Source: an uncultured Bacteroidia bacterium
GTDB taxonomy: Bacteria > Bacteroidota > Bacteroidia > Bacteroidales > Prolixibacteraceae
Assembly (NCBI GenBank): GCA_903904515.1
Contig: CAIVCR010000103.1
Coordinates: forward strand, 1 to 64,000
Direction: 5' to 3'
Length of the DNA stretch: 64,000 bases
Shown: positions 17,565-26,845 of the stretch, piece by piece
Layout of the letters: each line of letters starts with the position of its first letter
Numbering within the stretch: position 1 is the stretch's first letter
Notes under the pieces: model-generated
What the model was told of the DNA's origin: nothing
Seen by the model: only the letters and a program-made list of their open reading frames with translations
Database searches by the model: none
Position numbers and translations under genes: made by a program

Positions 17565-18443
17565 TTATTCAATCAATTTTTTTGTATACTTCGGAGAAAC
17601 AGAGAATCCAAAATTCTTTTCCTCATCCAGACTAATCTTAGACAATTCAATTGACAACTCAATTTGTTTCTGTCCGGTTAACGCCATCTCTATTCGTCCT
17701 GGAAACCATTGTTCTGCAACTTTCTCATATTTTGAAAACTCCAGCCTCACCCCTTTATTGGTATCAAGATCATTAAAGACCATTTTCTTTACCACAAAAG
17801 AATCGGGATCAATATAGATATCCTGCTTAATCAAATGTCCAATATCCAACCGGTTTCGATATCGCTCCAGGGCCTCCTCATTTTTATTAAACCTCTTTAA
17901 CTTCCTATCCCTAATTGAGGAGATTTTATACATATTTTCCTCAATTTCACAGACAAAATCTCTAAAATCTTTCTCTTTCAGATCCTGACGAAATGAAAAT
18001 AATTTATTACTCAATAATGCCTGCAATACACCAAAATCAACATCGATTCCCAATAGTTTGCTCAGGTAATTATTTTTCCCTGTAAAAACCTGCTGATCCA
18101 AAAAATACACCACCTTAAACGAATCTGCATTCACCTCCACCTTCCCTACCGGAATGGCAAGTTTCTGAGCATAAATCTGAATAATACTATCCCTCCTTAT
18201 TTTGTATGATCCCCGAACTGAGGTTATCTTACCTTCGTTAGAGAAGGTAATGGAGGCTTTTTTAACTGATAGTGTTTCATATTTTAAAGATCTCTCATTG
18301 ACTAATTTAATAACCTTTCCTACACTGTAATGCTTAATTCGTTTGGGTAGCGCTATTTTTTCAGCCTGCTTACAACCCAACAAGAAAAATACCAGGATAA
18401 TTACATACAAAAAGTAATTAATCAACGTCTTTGGGGCAATCAT
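17565..18443 (-). CDS. DUF4292 lipoprotein
   Basis: 292 residues, with a lipoprotein signal ending at Cys24 (LLGC). The sequence after it (HYSVGKVIKLVNERSLKYETLSVKKASITF, RRDSIIQIYAQKLAIPVGKVEVNADSF) matches DUF4292, a LolA/LolB-like periplasmic beta-sheet family found in Bacteroidota next to TPR and EnvC-like genes. Its function is not established. The ATG at 18443 is preferred to a TTG at 18485, which would overlap the upstream gene. It lies four bases after the TPR gene. Confidence 0.85.
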   Translation of the reverse strand: MIAPKTLINYFLYVIILVFFLLGCKQAEKIALPKRIKHYSVGKVIKLVNERSLKYETLSVKKASITFSNEGKITSVRGSYKIRRDSIIQIYAQKLAIPVGKVEVNADSFKVVYFLDQQVFTGKNNYLSKLLGIDVDFGVLQALLSNKLFSFRQDLKEKDFRDFVCEIEENMYKISSIRDRKLKRFNKNEEALERYRNRLDIGHLIKQDIYIDPDSFVVKKMVFNDLDTNKGVRLEFSKYEKVAEQWFPGRIEMALTGQKQIELSIELSKISLDEEKNFGFSVSPKYTKKLIE

Positions 18444-18447
18444 AAAA

Positions 18448-20223
18448 TTAGTTTTCTTTTGTTTCAATGTATTTTTTTTGAGCAATTTTCAATTTGAGAA
18501 TTTTGGAGGGATTCCCTTTTTCAAGTGATTTCTTCCACTGAAGCATTGCATTCTCCTTTTCATTGAGGTAAAACAGAATATCTCCATAATGTTCGATAAG
18601 AACAGCACTATCTTCTGATGCTTTCGAAAGTGCAGTTTCCATATAAAACTTGGCAAGTTGATAATCCTTTTTCATAAAAAAAACCCAGGCGTAGGTGTCC
18701 AGGTAGGTCGCATTATCTGGATTAGCCTGTATTACCTTTGCACTCAATTTCTCGGCGACACTCAAACGTTCCCCTCTTAGTGAAAGGTAATAGGCATAGT
18801 TATTCAATGCCATAAAGTTTTCCGGATCAAGTTCCACCACTTTTTCAAAAACATCAAATGCTTCGTTATAGCGTTTTAGATTATAATATGCTTCTGCCCG
18901 ATAGGTAAATAATTGAGAAAGAATTTTAGGATCATTTTTCACATGAACCAAACCGGTATCGATCACCGCCAATAAATCGTTGTATCTCTTTTGTTGCAGC
19001 AATCCCACGGATTCGAGGATATAAATTAAGGGTTGATCAGGAAAATATTCCAACGCTTTTTTACTGTCATTATTCATTGCTGACCAATCCTGTAATTCAT
19101 TATTTATCAATAAGAGACGCTCCCAATACTGGTAATTGTCTTTCTTCATGTCGATTACAAGTCGAATCTGTTTACGGGCCTCATCAATCTGCTTTTTTCC
19201 TTGAAAATAATCAACTAAAAAAGCACGGGGTCGCTCATCATCAATATGAGTATCAATTAATATGTGAAGTAATTCGACTTGTTTCTCATCCGATATTCTA
19301 TTGATTCCTGGTTTAGTAAGCAACATATACATTTGTGCTTTAGTCTCAAAATCCAGTACTGCGTTCTTAAAAGCTAAAACAATATGTTGGAAAGCCCTCA
19401 GTGAATCATTAGACTCTAAATAAAAGTCTGCAATTGATAAGTGCACAAATCCATCGTTTGGATCAATCTGAAGAATCTTATTATAATTCTCCAGTGCTTT
19501 CTCCCTGTTTTTATCGGCAAGATACATGTCAGCGAGTAGTCCATAATATTTGGATTCGGCAGGATAGAGCTGAATTAATTTCTCAATTTGTTCATATGCA
19601 GCTTTTTTATTTCCAAGTTGAATATAGATTTGTTGTTTCCCTACAGCGCTAGGTTCTGAAATTCCAAATTTCTGTTCAAGCCTATCATACAGTGCCAATG
19701 CTTCTTCCTTCTTTCCGGCCATAACCAGCAAAGCAGCACTATAAAACGGAAATTCATGATTATCAGGAACAAGGTTTGAAAGCACTTCGTACTCATGGGC
19801 ACCCTTCTCATACAATTTATTTTGCTGATATACTTTGATGAGTAAAAGATGATAATACTGATTGTCAGGATTTATTAAAACAGCCTTTTCAAGCAGAAAC
19901 ATCGAACTTTGGAAATCACCCTTAGAAACATGAATATTTGCCATTTCATAAAGGGTTGCCGAGGAGCTGGAATCTATCTCCAGACAGCGGGAAAATAACT
20001 TTATCGCTTCGTCTGAATTTCCAAGCGACTTTTGCTTTAACCCTTCAATAAATAAATATTCAAATTCTTTACGCTCCTCTTCACCAAGTTTAATTTCAGT
20101 AGTATCTGCTGAAACTTTCGGAACGGTTACAGCAGATACGGTTTTTTGAACCTTACATGAAAAAACCGTGAATGAAATCAAGATTATTATAAAAAAACCA
20201 AAAAATCTCTCTTTTATAGTCAT
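18448..20223 (-). CDS. TPR-repeat lipoprotein
   Basis: 591 residues. Lipoprotein signal MTIKERFFGFFIIILISF ending in VFSC (Cys23). The rest is an array of about a dozen tetratricopeptide repeats (LIEGLKQKSLGNSDEAIKLF, ATLYEMANIHVSKGDFQSSM, LGNKKAAYEQIEKLIQLYPA and others), in an arrangement like the outer-membrane-facing TPR lipoproteins of Bacteroidota. It is a protein-binding scaffold; the partner is not known. Second-to-last but two in the envelope operon, 38 bases after dut. Confidence 0.88.
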   Translation of the reverse strand: MTIKERFFGFFIIILISFTVFSCKVQKTVSAVTVPKVSADTTEIKLGEEERKEFEYLFIEGLKQKSLGNSDEAIKLFSRCLEIDSSSSATLYEMANIHVSKGDFQSSMFLLEKAVLINPDNQYYHLLLIKVYQQNKLYEKGAHEYEVLSNLVPDNHEFPFYSAALLVMAGKKEEALALYDRLEQKFGISEPSAVGKQQIYIQLGNKKAAYEQIEKLIQLYPAESKYYGLLADMYLADKNREKALENYNKILQIDPNDGFVHLSIADFYLESNDSLRAFQHIVLAFKNAVLDFETKAQMYMLLTKPGINRISDEKQVELLHILIDTHIDDERPRAFLVDYFQGKKQIDEARKQIRLVIDMKKDNYQYWERLLLINNELQDWSAMNNDSKKALEYFPDQPLIYILESVGLLQQKRYNDLLAVIDTGLVHVKNDPKILSQLFTYRAEAYYNLKRYNEAFDVFEKVVELDPENFMALNNYAYYLSLRGERLSVAEKLSAKVIQANPDNATYLDTYAWVFFMKKDYQLAKFYMETALSKASEDSAVLIEHYGDILFYLNEKENAMLQWKKSLEKGNPSKILKLKIAQKKYIETKEN

Positions 20224-20261
20224 TCGATTAAATTTAAATTCTATACCTGGCTAAATTTTTC

Positions 20262-20696
20262 TCAATGCTTGCCTGTATGTCCAAATCCCCCTTCACCCCT
20301 GGATGTCTCCTCAAGGACTTCAACTTCATCCCAATTTACAATTTCATGTGATGCTACTACCATTTGTGCTATCCGCTCTCCGTGCGTAATTATAAAATTT
20401 TCTTTGGAAAGATTAATGAGAATAACCTGAATTTCACCACGATAATCGGCGTCAATGGTTCCTGGAGAATTAAGAACAGTTATTCCCCGTTTTAGTGCCA
20501 AACCACTTCGAGGTCTCACCTGAGCCTCGAATCCAACTGGCAATTCGATGAATAATCCAGTTGGAATAAGTTTGCGTTCAAATGGTTCCAGAATAACATC
20601 CTGCAAAAGGTTGGCCCTTAAATCCATTCCCGCTGCATGTTTAGTACTGTATTCTGGTAACGCGTTTGATGATTTATTAACAATCTTTACTCTCAT
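20262..20696 (-). CDS. dut: deoxyuridine 5'-triphosphate nucleotidohydrolase
   Basis: 144 residues, trimeric dUTPase (EC 3.6.1.23), hydrolyses dUTP to dUMP and keeps uracil out of DNA. Five motifs: [39 protein letters not shown] and the C-terminal [10 protein letters not shown] arm that closes on the substrate. The ATG at 20696 is chosen over a TTG nine bases upstream. Its place between a polysaccharide flippase and envelope lipoproteins is a conserved Bacteroidota arrangement from memory rather than a functional link. Confidence 0.96.
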   Translation of the reverse strand: MRVKIVNKSSNALPEYSTKHAAGMDLRANLLQDVILEPFERKLIPTGLFIELPVGFEAQVRPRSGLALKRGITVLNSPGTIDADYRGEIQVILINLSKENFIITHGERIAQMVVASHEIVNWDEVEVLEETSRGEGGFGHTGKH

Positions 20697-20849
20697 CCTC
20701 TGCAATTTTTTTTAATTGGTTTTCATACGAATAGAACTCTACATCTCTATATTCTATCCTGACCATGAGCTTGATATCACAAAAATGATATTCTCATTTT
20801 TTCAATCCGCTAAGATAGTAAACAATTCCAATCTCTTCAGTTCACCCTT

Positions 20850-22340
20850 TTATCTCCTTGTAAACGTAAATAACCCTTTCAAATCACTTTTCTCTTTAAT
20901 CCAGATAAAAACGAAAAACACGAATAATAAAACCGAATTGAAGCTCAACTTAAAAAACAAATTATTAAAAACAAATGCAATTTCTATCAGATATAGAATT
21001 AGTGCTAGCAATAAATAAAACCCTATTCTTTTTAAATCATATTTTACAGGAAAATATTTCTGTCCAACAATATATGAAGTGATTGTCATTACCAGTGAAG
21101 CTGCAAAAAATGCATATCCACAAGCCATATAACCAAAAACAGGTATTAAGACGATATTCAAAACTATAGTAATTATGGCCCCTACAATTGCAAATCTGGC
21201 TCCAAAGTAAGTCTGGTCGGTAAGCTTATACCACAATGATTGCGTATAAAAAATCCCTAAAAACAAATTTCCCATCAATAACCAGGGAACAACTTTTATC
21301 CCTTCGTGATATCCCGATTTTGATGTACCAATAAAAAATTTAAAAATATCCATATAGAACATCACCCCCAGAAAAATTAGGAGTCCGAGAATCACAAAAT
21401 ACTTCATGATGACAGCATACACTGTTTTTGAATCTTCATTTTTATAGTGTGAGAATAAAAATGGTTCAAATGAAAAACGAAATGCCTGAATAAAAAGGGC
21501 CATTAGAATGGCAAGTTTTCCACTTGCAGAGTAAACACCTAATTCGTAAATTGGATTCTTCGAACCTGAAAGAAACTTTGGTAACAAAATTTTGTCAATG
21601 TTTAGATTTACCATACCTGCTATTCCAATGACCAGTATTGGCCACCCATATTTCAACATCTTTTGCAAAAGAGACCAATCAAAATTTGACACCTTTATTT
21701 TAAGATCAGGAAGAAACAAAATAAGTGTTAAAGCTGATGCCACTAAATACGAAAGAAAAGCATATCCAATCCCAATACTGGGGTTGTATATATACCGGAT
21801 AAATGAATCTGGATTTGAATGTAAAATCTTTGGACATAAATATATCCAGAAAACATTCAACGATATACTCAATGCAATATTAATACTCTTCAATACTGCA
21901 AACCTCACAGGTTTGGAAGCTAATCTGAGTTTTGCAAAAGGGATGGAAGAAATCGCATCAAGAGCAACTGTAATACCCATCCAAATGATGTAATTCCTGT
22001 GACCTTCATAGCTGATCCAATTTGATATATGGGTTGAAAAACCTAACACAAGGGCAATAAATACAAGGGAAGTAATAGCCAAAGATATCATCGTCGTGGT
22101 AAAAACCTTTTCCGGAAAGTCACTTCTGCCAGCAAATCTGAAATAGGATGTTTCCATCCCATAAGTAAGCACCACCTGAAGAAATGCGACATAAGCCAGA
22201 ATATTGCTTAAAATACCAAACTCATCAGGCAAAAACATCAGGCAATAAAGTGGTGTAAGCCACCAATTCAAAAATCTTCCAATAATACTCGGAACACCAT
22301 AAATAACCGTTTCGCCGGCAAGCTTTTTTAATGCACTCAA
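20850..22340 (-). CDS. oligosaccharide flippase (Wzx/MATE-like), TTG start
   Basis: 496 residues with about 14 hydrophobic segments; the family signature near the start (LAGETVIYGVPSIIGRFLNWWLTPLYC) is that of polysaccharide biosynthesis proteins that flip lipid-linked oligosaccharides across the inner membrane. The initiating codon is TTG at 22338-22340: the following residues SALKKLAGETVIYG match the expected N-terminus and no ATG lies nearby in frame. It heads the operon with dut, TPR, DUF4292 and EnvC-like genes. A -7 box TATCTTTG on the minus strand (22367-22374) lies upstream without a good -33. Confidence 0.88.
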   Translation of the reverse strand: MSALKKLAGETVIYGVPSIIGRFLNWWLTPLYCLMFLPDEFGILSNILAYVAFLQVVLTYGMETSYFRFAGRSDFPEKVFTTTMISLAITSLVFIALVLGFSTHISNWISYEGHRNYIIWMGITVALDAISSIPFAKLRLASKPVRFAVLKSINIALSISLNVFWIYLCPKILHSNPDSFIRYIYNPSIGIGYAFLSYLVASALTLILFLPDLKIKVSNFDWSLLQKMLKYGWPILVIGIAGMVNLNIDKILLPKFLSGSKNPIYELGVYSASGKLAILMALFIQAFRFSFEPFLFSHYKNEDSKTVYAVIMKYFVILGLLIFLGVMFYMDIFKFFIGTSKSGYHEGIKVVPWLLMGNLFLGIFYTQSLWYKLTDQTYFGARFAIVGAIITIVLNIVLIPVFGYMACGYAFFAASLVMTITSYIVGQKYFPVKYDLKRIGFYLLLALILYLIEIAFVFNNLFFKLSFNSVLLFVFFVFIWIKEKSDLKGLFTFTRR

Positions 22341-22421
22341 AATATTTTCTGTCTTAAAGTTAATTACAAAGATAATGGTTTACTTAGTTGTAAAACTACT
22401 TTATCAAACCAAAGACTGGAA

Positions 22422-22437
22422 TGTTCCACGTGAAGCA
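22422..22437. promoter_or_regulatory. parS-like site (left)
   Basis: TGTTCCACGTGAAGCA matches the ParB-binding parS consensus (TGTTnCACGTGnAACA) at 14 of 16 positions, with the central CACGTG intact. It lies in the non-coding gap between the flippase and the cyclotransferase gene, about 2.9 kb left of the AT-rich gap. Confidence 0.6.
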
Positions 22438-22535
22438 ATGTTAATTAAATCAATACATTTGTTAATATCAACTGATTTTTATATAATTTTCAACAATTAA
22501 ATTATTTTCGGTAACATGTCTCTTTAAAATTGATT

Positions 22536-23618
22536 ATGAGAAATCTAAGTGTTTTTATCCTTTTATTTTTTTTTACGACTTTTGTTTTATTAAACTGCGC
22601 ACAATCCACAAAAAGAAACAGACCACCGGTAACTTCTATAAACATTGCTCAAAAGAATGGTAAAATATCTGTGGGTAATAAAGTATCTGTTAACCTTAAA
22701 ACCAAAATAAAAGATGGTACATTCCTAAATACTAAAATTTTCTTAGACGGAGTTTTGTTTAAAGCTACAGATAAACCCGAATATTCATTCGAAATTGAAA
22801 CAAGCACCCTTCCTGTAGGTACTCACTACATTAAAGCATTAGCAACCACATTAGAAGGTATCTCTGGAGAAAATTTCAGCGATTTTCTCCTTTTATCAGA
22901 TTTAACTCCTCAGAAATTCAACTATAAAATAATAAAAGCATATCCCCATAATATCGAACATTTTACGGAAGGTCTTGAAATTAGAAAAGGATTTTTATAT
23001 GAAGGAACAGGCCAGGAAGGAAGCTCTGCCATATATAAAACTGACCTTAACAACTGGAAGACTACAAAAGAATACAAACTTGATCAGCAATATTTTGGTG
23101 AAGGAATTACAATTTTAAACGATAAATTATATCAACTTACTTACAAAACCCAAATTGGTTTCGTCCGGGATCTCAATACTTTTGAATTGCTTAAAACCTG
23201 GACTTTTAAAAATGAACAGGGATGGGGTTTAACCAATGACGGAAAATCTTTAATAATGAGTGATGGTACAGATTTCATCTATTTTATTGATTCAAATTCA
23301 TTTAAAGAAATAAGGAAAATTCAGGTATGCAACCAGGCAGGTGTGGTTCAAAATCTGAATGAATTGGAATACATTAACGGTGAAATTTGGGCGAATATAT
23401 GGACAACTGATAAGATCGTTAAAATTAATCCTGAAACTGGTAAAATCACCGCCGAAATTGATTTAAAAGGACTCTTATCATCCAACCTATTAAATCAAAG
23501 TTCCCCCATAGACGTTTTAAATGGAATTGCTTATGACAAAGAAAAAAATAAAATTTATGTCACGGGAAAACTATGGCCAAAAATTTTTGAAATAGAATTA
23601 GTTAAATCTGTGAACTAA
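22536..23618 (+). CDS. glutaminyl-peptide cyclotransferase-like lipoprotein
   Basis: 360 residues. A lipoprotein signal ends near Cys21 (VLLNC). Residues 25-120 are a beta-sandwich-like stretch, then the glutamine cyclotransferase domain (PF05096): YPHNIEHFTEGLEI, LYEGTGQEGSSAIYK, QYFGEGITILNDKLYQLTYK, EQGWGLTNDGKSLIMSDGT, ELEYINGEIWANIW. This propeller-type enzyme converts N-terminal glutamine to pyroglutamate. The Bacteroidota forms are periplasmic lipoproteins. The ATG at 22536 follows a TTG six bases upstream. It convergently meets ruvB with only two bases between the stops. Confidence 0.85.
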   Translation: MRNLSVFILLFFFTTFVLLNCAQSTKRNRPPVTSINIAQKNGKISVGNKVSVNLKTKIKDGTFLNTKIFLDGVLFKATDKPEYSFEIETSTLPVGTHYIKALATTLEGISGENFSDFLLLSDLTPQKFNYKIIKAYPHNIEHFTEGLEIRKGFLYEGTGQEGSSAIYKTDLNNWKTTKEYKLDQQYFGEGITILNDKLYQLTYKTQIGFVRDLNTFELLKTWTFKNEQGWGLTNDGKSLIMSDGTDFIYFIDSNSFKEIRKIQVCNQAGVVQNLNELEYINGEIWANIWTTDKIVKINPETGKITAEIDLKGLLSSNLLNQSSPIDVLNGIAYDKEKNKIYVTGKLWPKIFEIELVKSVN

Positions 23619-23620
23619 TT

Positions 23621-24646
23621 CTAAAACAATCTCGGTTCATTTGATTTTAAATTTATCCTTCCTAAATGAGTAAATGCTAATTCGGTAGCTTCCCTCCCTC
23701 TGGGTGTACGCTTCAAAAATCCTTCCTTGATTAAAAAGGGTTCATAAACTTCTTCAATTGTACCTGCATCCTCACCAACTGCAGTCGCAATTGTTGTTAT
23801 CCCTATGGGGCCCCCTTTAAATTTATCAATAATTGTGGATAAAATTTTATTATCCATTTGATCAAGCCCATACTTATCAATGTTTAATGCTTCAAGAGAA
23901 TACTTGGTAATATCAAGATCAATAACTCCATTCCCTTTTACCATAGCAAAATCTCTTACCCTACGTAATAAAGCATTTACAATACGTGGGGTTCCCCTGC
24001 TTCTTCTGGCAATTTCAACGGCTGCATCATGATAAGTTTCAATATCAAGTATTTTTGCAGAACGCTTTACAATATCCGTTAACACTTCTATATCATAATA
24101 CTCAAGATGACAATTAATCCCAAACCTGGCTCTCAATGGAGCCGTTAATAAACCGCTCCTGGTTGTAGCTCCTATTAACGTAAAATGATTCAAATCTAAC
24201 TGAATCGATCGGGCACTAGGACCTTTATCAATCATTATATCAATGCGATAATCCTCCATGGCCGAATAGAGATATTCTTCAACTACAGGACTTAATCTGT
24301 GTATTTCATCAATAAAAAGAACATCATTATTTTCTAAATTAGTCAGTACACCAGCAAGATCTCCAGGTTTATCAAGTACAGGTCCAGAAGTAACTTTCAA
24401 ATTTACACCTAATTCATTGGCTATTATATTTGACAAGGTAGTTTTTCCCAAACCAGGTGGACCATGTAGCAAAACATGATCCAAAGATTCTCCCCTCATT
24501 ACGGCCGCCTTTACAAATATTTTAAGATTATCGACAATTTTACTTTGTCCACTAAAATCATAAAATCTTAATGGTCTAAGTTTATTATCCAACTCATAAT
24601 CAATATTTTCTGAATCACTACCCCTCAAATCAATAAAATCATTCAT
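23621..24646 (-). CDS. ruvB: Holliday junction branch migration helicase subunit
   Basis: 341 residues, the AAA+ motor of the RuvAB complex. Walker A is [12 protein letters not shown], Walker B is [11 protein letters not shown], sensor 1 is [10 protein letters not shown] and the arginine finger is in PLRARFG; the C-terminal winged helix ends [16 protein letters not shown]. Full length. It lies 44 bases after a lone receiver-domain gene on the same strand, so both may come from the promoter at 25110-25139. ruvA is not in the window. Confidence 0.97.
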   Translation of the reverse strand: MNDFIDLRGSDSENIDYELDNKLRPLRFYDFSGQSKIVDNLKIFVKAAVMRGESLDHVLLHGPPGLGKTTLSNIIANELGVNLKVTSGPVLDKPGDLAGVLTNLENNDVLFIDEIHRLSPVVEEYLYSAMEDYRIDIMIDKGPSARSIQLDLNHFTLIGATTRSGLLTAPLRARFGINCHLEYYDIEVLTDIVKRSAKILDIETYHDAAVEIARRSRGTPRIVNALLRRVRDFAMVKGNGVIDLDITKYSLEALNIDKYGLDQMDNKILSTIIDKFKGGPIGITTIATAVGEDAGTIEEVYEPFLIKEGFLKRTPRGREATELAFTHLGRINLKSNEPRLF

Positions 24647-24690
24647 ACCAGTAAAAGTATTTTAATCAAGCTACCAAATGAAAATTCATT

Positions 24691-25077
24691 TTATGGCAAT
24701 GAACTTAAGATCTTACGAAATTTAATAATATCAAATGGTTTTTCAAGGATATCATCCATTCCTCCTTTAATACACTTTTCCCGGTCGTTATTAATTGTAT
24801 TTGCAGTAAAAGCAATAATAGGAATATGTTTAAGATTAGAATTTTCAGCTTCCATAGATCTAATTATTTTAGTAGACTCAAAACCATCCATAACTGGCAT
24901 CATTATGTCCATCAAAATGAGATCAAAATTTTGATTACTAAATATTTCAACCCCTTCTAAACCGTTGGATGCTATCGTAACTTTATAGTTAAACCTAGAT
25001 AAGCTTATTTTCATAAGTCTCTGGTTTAGTTCATTATCTTCTACTAATAGTATCGATAATTTTTTCTCCAAATTCAT
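24691..25077 (-). CDS. stand-alone response regulator receiver protein
   Basis: 128 residues, a single CheY-like receiver with no output domain. Phosphorylation pocket: EDNE (acidic pair), LILMDIMMPVMDGFE (phospho-acceptor Asp), AFTAN (Thr) and LEKPF (Lys). The DNELN and MDIMMPVMDG pattern is that of receivers that work with hybrid kinases. No kinase is nearby, so its partner is unknown. First gene of the run with ruvB; the 500-base AT-rich gap and the opposite-strand rpiB lie upstream. Confidence 0.9.
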   Translation of the reverse strand: MNLEKKLSILLVEDNELNQRLMKISLSRFNYKVTIASNGLEGVEIFSNQNFDLILMDIMMPVMDGFESTKIIRSMEAENSNLKHIPIIAFTANTINNDREKCIKGGMDDILEKPFDIIKFRKILSSLP

Positions 25078-25109
25078 TCCTATTACAATTTTTTATTACC
25101 TTCCCTTCA

Positions 25110-25139
25110 CAAATTTAAACCGATTATAACAATATCCAA
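25110..25139 (-). promoter_or_regulatory. Bacteroidota-type promoter for the receiver gene and ruvB
   Basis: On the minus strand, TTG at 25139-25137, exactly 19 bases, then TAAATTTG at 25117-25110. A full match to TTG-N19-TAnnTTTG. The start codon is 32 bases downstream, at 25077. Confidence 0.72.
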
Positions 25140-25505
25140 TTTTTTACAAACTTATATTATTATTATTTATTTTATTTAAACTTTAAAATATGGTTATAAT
25201 AATGTACTGTTGTTTTTGTTTAAAAATAATATTATAGATATTTGTTTTGTAATATTTTGTTTCTTTTTAACATTTATTTGAGATATTATTAACATCCTAA
25301 ATATTTAAGTCTTTGTCTTTTGATTACATATTAACTAGATGTTTGTAATCTAATTATTCAGGATTTTTTTATTTTTTTTATTTTCGGCTTTTCATATTGT
25401 TGGTTCTTTTTTATATTATAAACTGCTTTTTTTTTTCTTGTTTTATCAATTATTTTGGTTAAGCTTTTTTTTTCTTTATTATTTAATAATCTGCATTAAA
25501 CAGGA

Positions 25506-25526
25506 AATTAACAATTTTTGTTAATT
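25506..25526. repeat. perfect 9-bp inverted repeat upstream of rpiB
   Basis: AATTAACAA (25506-25514), three T, TTGTTAATT (25518-25526). A hairpin or operator 57 bases upstream of the rpiB start codon. Function unknown. Confidence 0.4.
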
Positions 25527-25582
25527 ACTTTGTATCATTATTAGTTACGTGTTTTTTATTTTTTATTTTTATTTCTAAAGCT

Positions 25583-26017
25583 ATGGAATGTATTGGATTA
25601 GCTTCTGATCACGCGGGTTATTTATTGAAGCGTATCATTAAAGAGCATCTTGAATCAAAAGGTTATCTTGTAAAAGATTTTGGTTGTGATTCGGATAGTA
25701 GTTGTGATTATCCGGATTTTGCTCACCCAATGGGTATTGCACTCGACAAAAAAGAGATTATGAGAGGAATTGTATTTTGTGGTAGTGGTAATGGAATCAG
25801 CATGGCTATTAATAAACATCAATCTGTCCGTTGTGCAATTTGTTGGAATTCAAATGTAACTTTATTGGCCAGAAATCACAATGATGCTAATGTTTGTTCC
25901 TTACCTGCTAGGTTTATAACGGAAAAAGATGCTATTGAAATTGTCGATCTTTTTTTAAATAGTCCTTTTGAGGGTGGCAGACATTTATTGCGTGTACAAA
26001 AAATTTCTTTTGTTTGA
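25583..26017 (+). CDS. rpiB: ribose 5-phosphate isomerase B
   Basis: 144 residues, RpiB/LacAB family (EC 5.3.1.6), interconverting ribose 5-phosphate and ribulose 5-phosphate. The N-terminal ASDHAGYLLK block, DFGCDSDSSCDYPDFAHPM, the catalytic Cys in GIVFCGSGNGISMA, and NHNDANVCSLPARF are conserved. Length normal. Start is the ATG at 25583 after the AT-rich gap. The codon third positions are strongly A/T compared with genes such as metH. An allose-6-phosphate isomerase activity is the usual alternative for this family. Confidence 0.93.
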   Translation: MECIGLASDHAGYLLKRIIKEHLESKGYLVKDFGCDSDSSCDYPDFAHPMGIALDKKEIMRGIVFCGSGNGISMAINKHQSVRCAICWNSNVTLLARNHNDANVCSLPARFITEKDAIEIVDLFLNSPFEGGRHLLRVQKISFV

Positions 26018-26434
26018 ATCTATATATTAAAATTATTATAATAAAATTGTTATATTATATATTTTGTTTGTTATATTTAAATGTAATCTTTGAATGTTTT
26101 TGATTTATCTGTTTATCATTATATTAATATTATTCATCTAAATATTCTACTTATAATCCAATTTATATGTGATTTCTATTGTATATTTCGATAAGTTCTA
26201 CTTTTTATTGAAGTAATTTAATTTATCTACAAATTTATAAGTATTTAGTTTTATGGGATGTACCTTAATTTCTACGCCATATATATAGTAGGAAGTTAGA
26301 AATATTTGGTAATTTTGCAATTGACAGTGAATAGTTGGTCAAATATTTTGTTTATATAATTTTATATAGATTTTATTTTACTTTTGTTTTATTTTGTAAT
26401 TGATTGCTCTTTAATAATTAAGAATAATTAGTTA
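26018..26434. other. AT-rich gap, no gene seen
   Basis: 417 bases, very AT-rich, no convincing reading frame or structured RNA. It contains TTATCTACA (26223-26231), one mismatch from a DnaA box, and a -7-like TAATTTTG at 26310-26317 upstream of the HATPase gene without a -33 TTG at normal spacing. May be part of the origin region. Confidence 0.4.
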
Positions 26435-26845
26435 ATGCATAATCCATTGTTCTATAAAGTATTAGATGTTCCTTCTTCTGTAGAAGGCTTAGAAAAATGC
26501 CTAAAGCTTGTAGAAATTATAGGAAAGTCTTTTATGATGGATTTTGAGACAAAGTTTTCTTTACAAACGATAGTTCTTGAATCTGTGGAAAATGCGATAA
26601 TACATGGAAATAAAAGCAACAGGGATTTAATAATCAAGGTTTCATTTACTGTTAATACTAATGAAGTAATTATTATTGTTGAAGATCAAGGTGATGGATT
26701 TGACATTAATTCTTTACCCTCTCCTATTTCGCAAGAGAATATTTTAAAGGAATCAGGTAGAGGTATATTTTTTATCAAAAGTTTATGCACTAGTTGTATT
26801 ACTTTAGGAAGAGGCAATATTATTAAAATTAAAATGGACCGTTAA
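26435..26845 (+). CDS. anti-sigma-factor-type HATPase (RsbW-like serine kinase fold)
   Basis: 136 residues. GHKL ATPase boxes: N box VLESVENAIIHGNKS, G1 box VEDQGDGFD and G2 box SGRGIFFIKS. This is the small stand-alone form, as in RsbW/SpoIIAB and the switch kinases that bind sigma factors. No sigma factor or anti-anti-sigma gene is adjacent. It overlaps the ybeY start by one base (TAATG), so it is the first gene of the ybeY-mnmG operon. In Bacteroidota this pair with ybeY and mnmG is familiar, but the target is unknown. Confidence 0.85.
   Translation: MHNPLFYKVLDVPSSVEGLEKCLKLVEIIGKSFMMDFETKFSLQTIVLESVENAIIHGNKSNRDLIIKVSFTVNTNEVIIIVEDQGDGFDINSLPSPISQENILKESGRGIFFIKSLCTSCITLGRGNIIKIKMDR

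Larger units (their letters stand above)
25078..25582. other. AT-rich divergent intergenic region, candidate replication origin
   Basis: 505 bases without a gene; by hand count about 87 G/C in 502 bases (about 17%), with long T runs on the plus strand from about 25360. The genes on either side point away from it, and dominant gene direction flips here: mostly minus to the left, mostly plus to the right. Two parS-like sites lie on each side (22422, 29157) and mnmG is 1.7 kb away. No perfect DnaA box (TTATCCACA or its complement) is seen in it; the closest in the neighbourhood is TTATCTACA at 26223-26231. The right part also contains the hairpin at 25506. Origin function is inference. Confidence 0.4.

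Noticed and set aside
21592-21993. 133-residue plus-strand frame inside the flippase gene
   Set aside because: Lies antisense to a clear membrane protein and shows no domain of its own.
25078-25582. DnaA box cluster
   Set aside because: No TTATCCACA or complement in the gap; weak look-alikes such as TTATTAACA are expected by chance in such AT-rich DNA.
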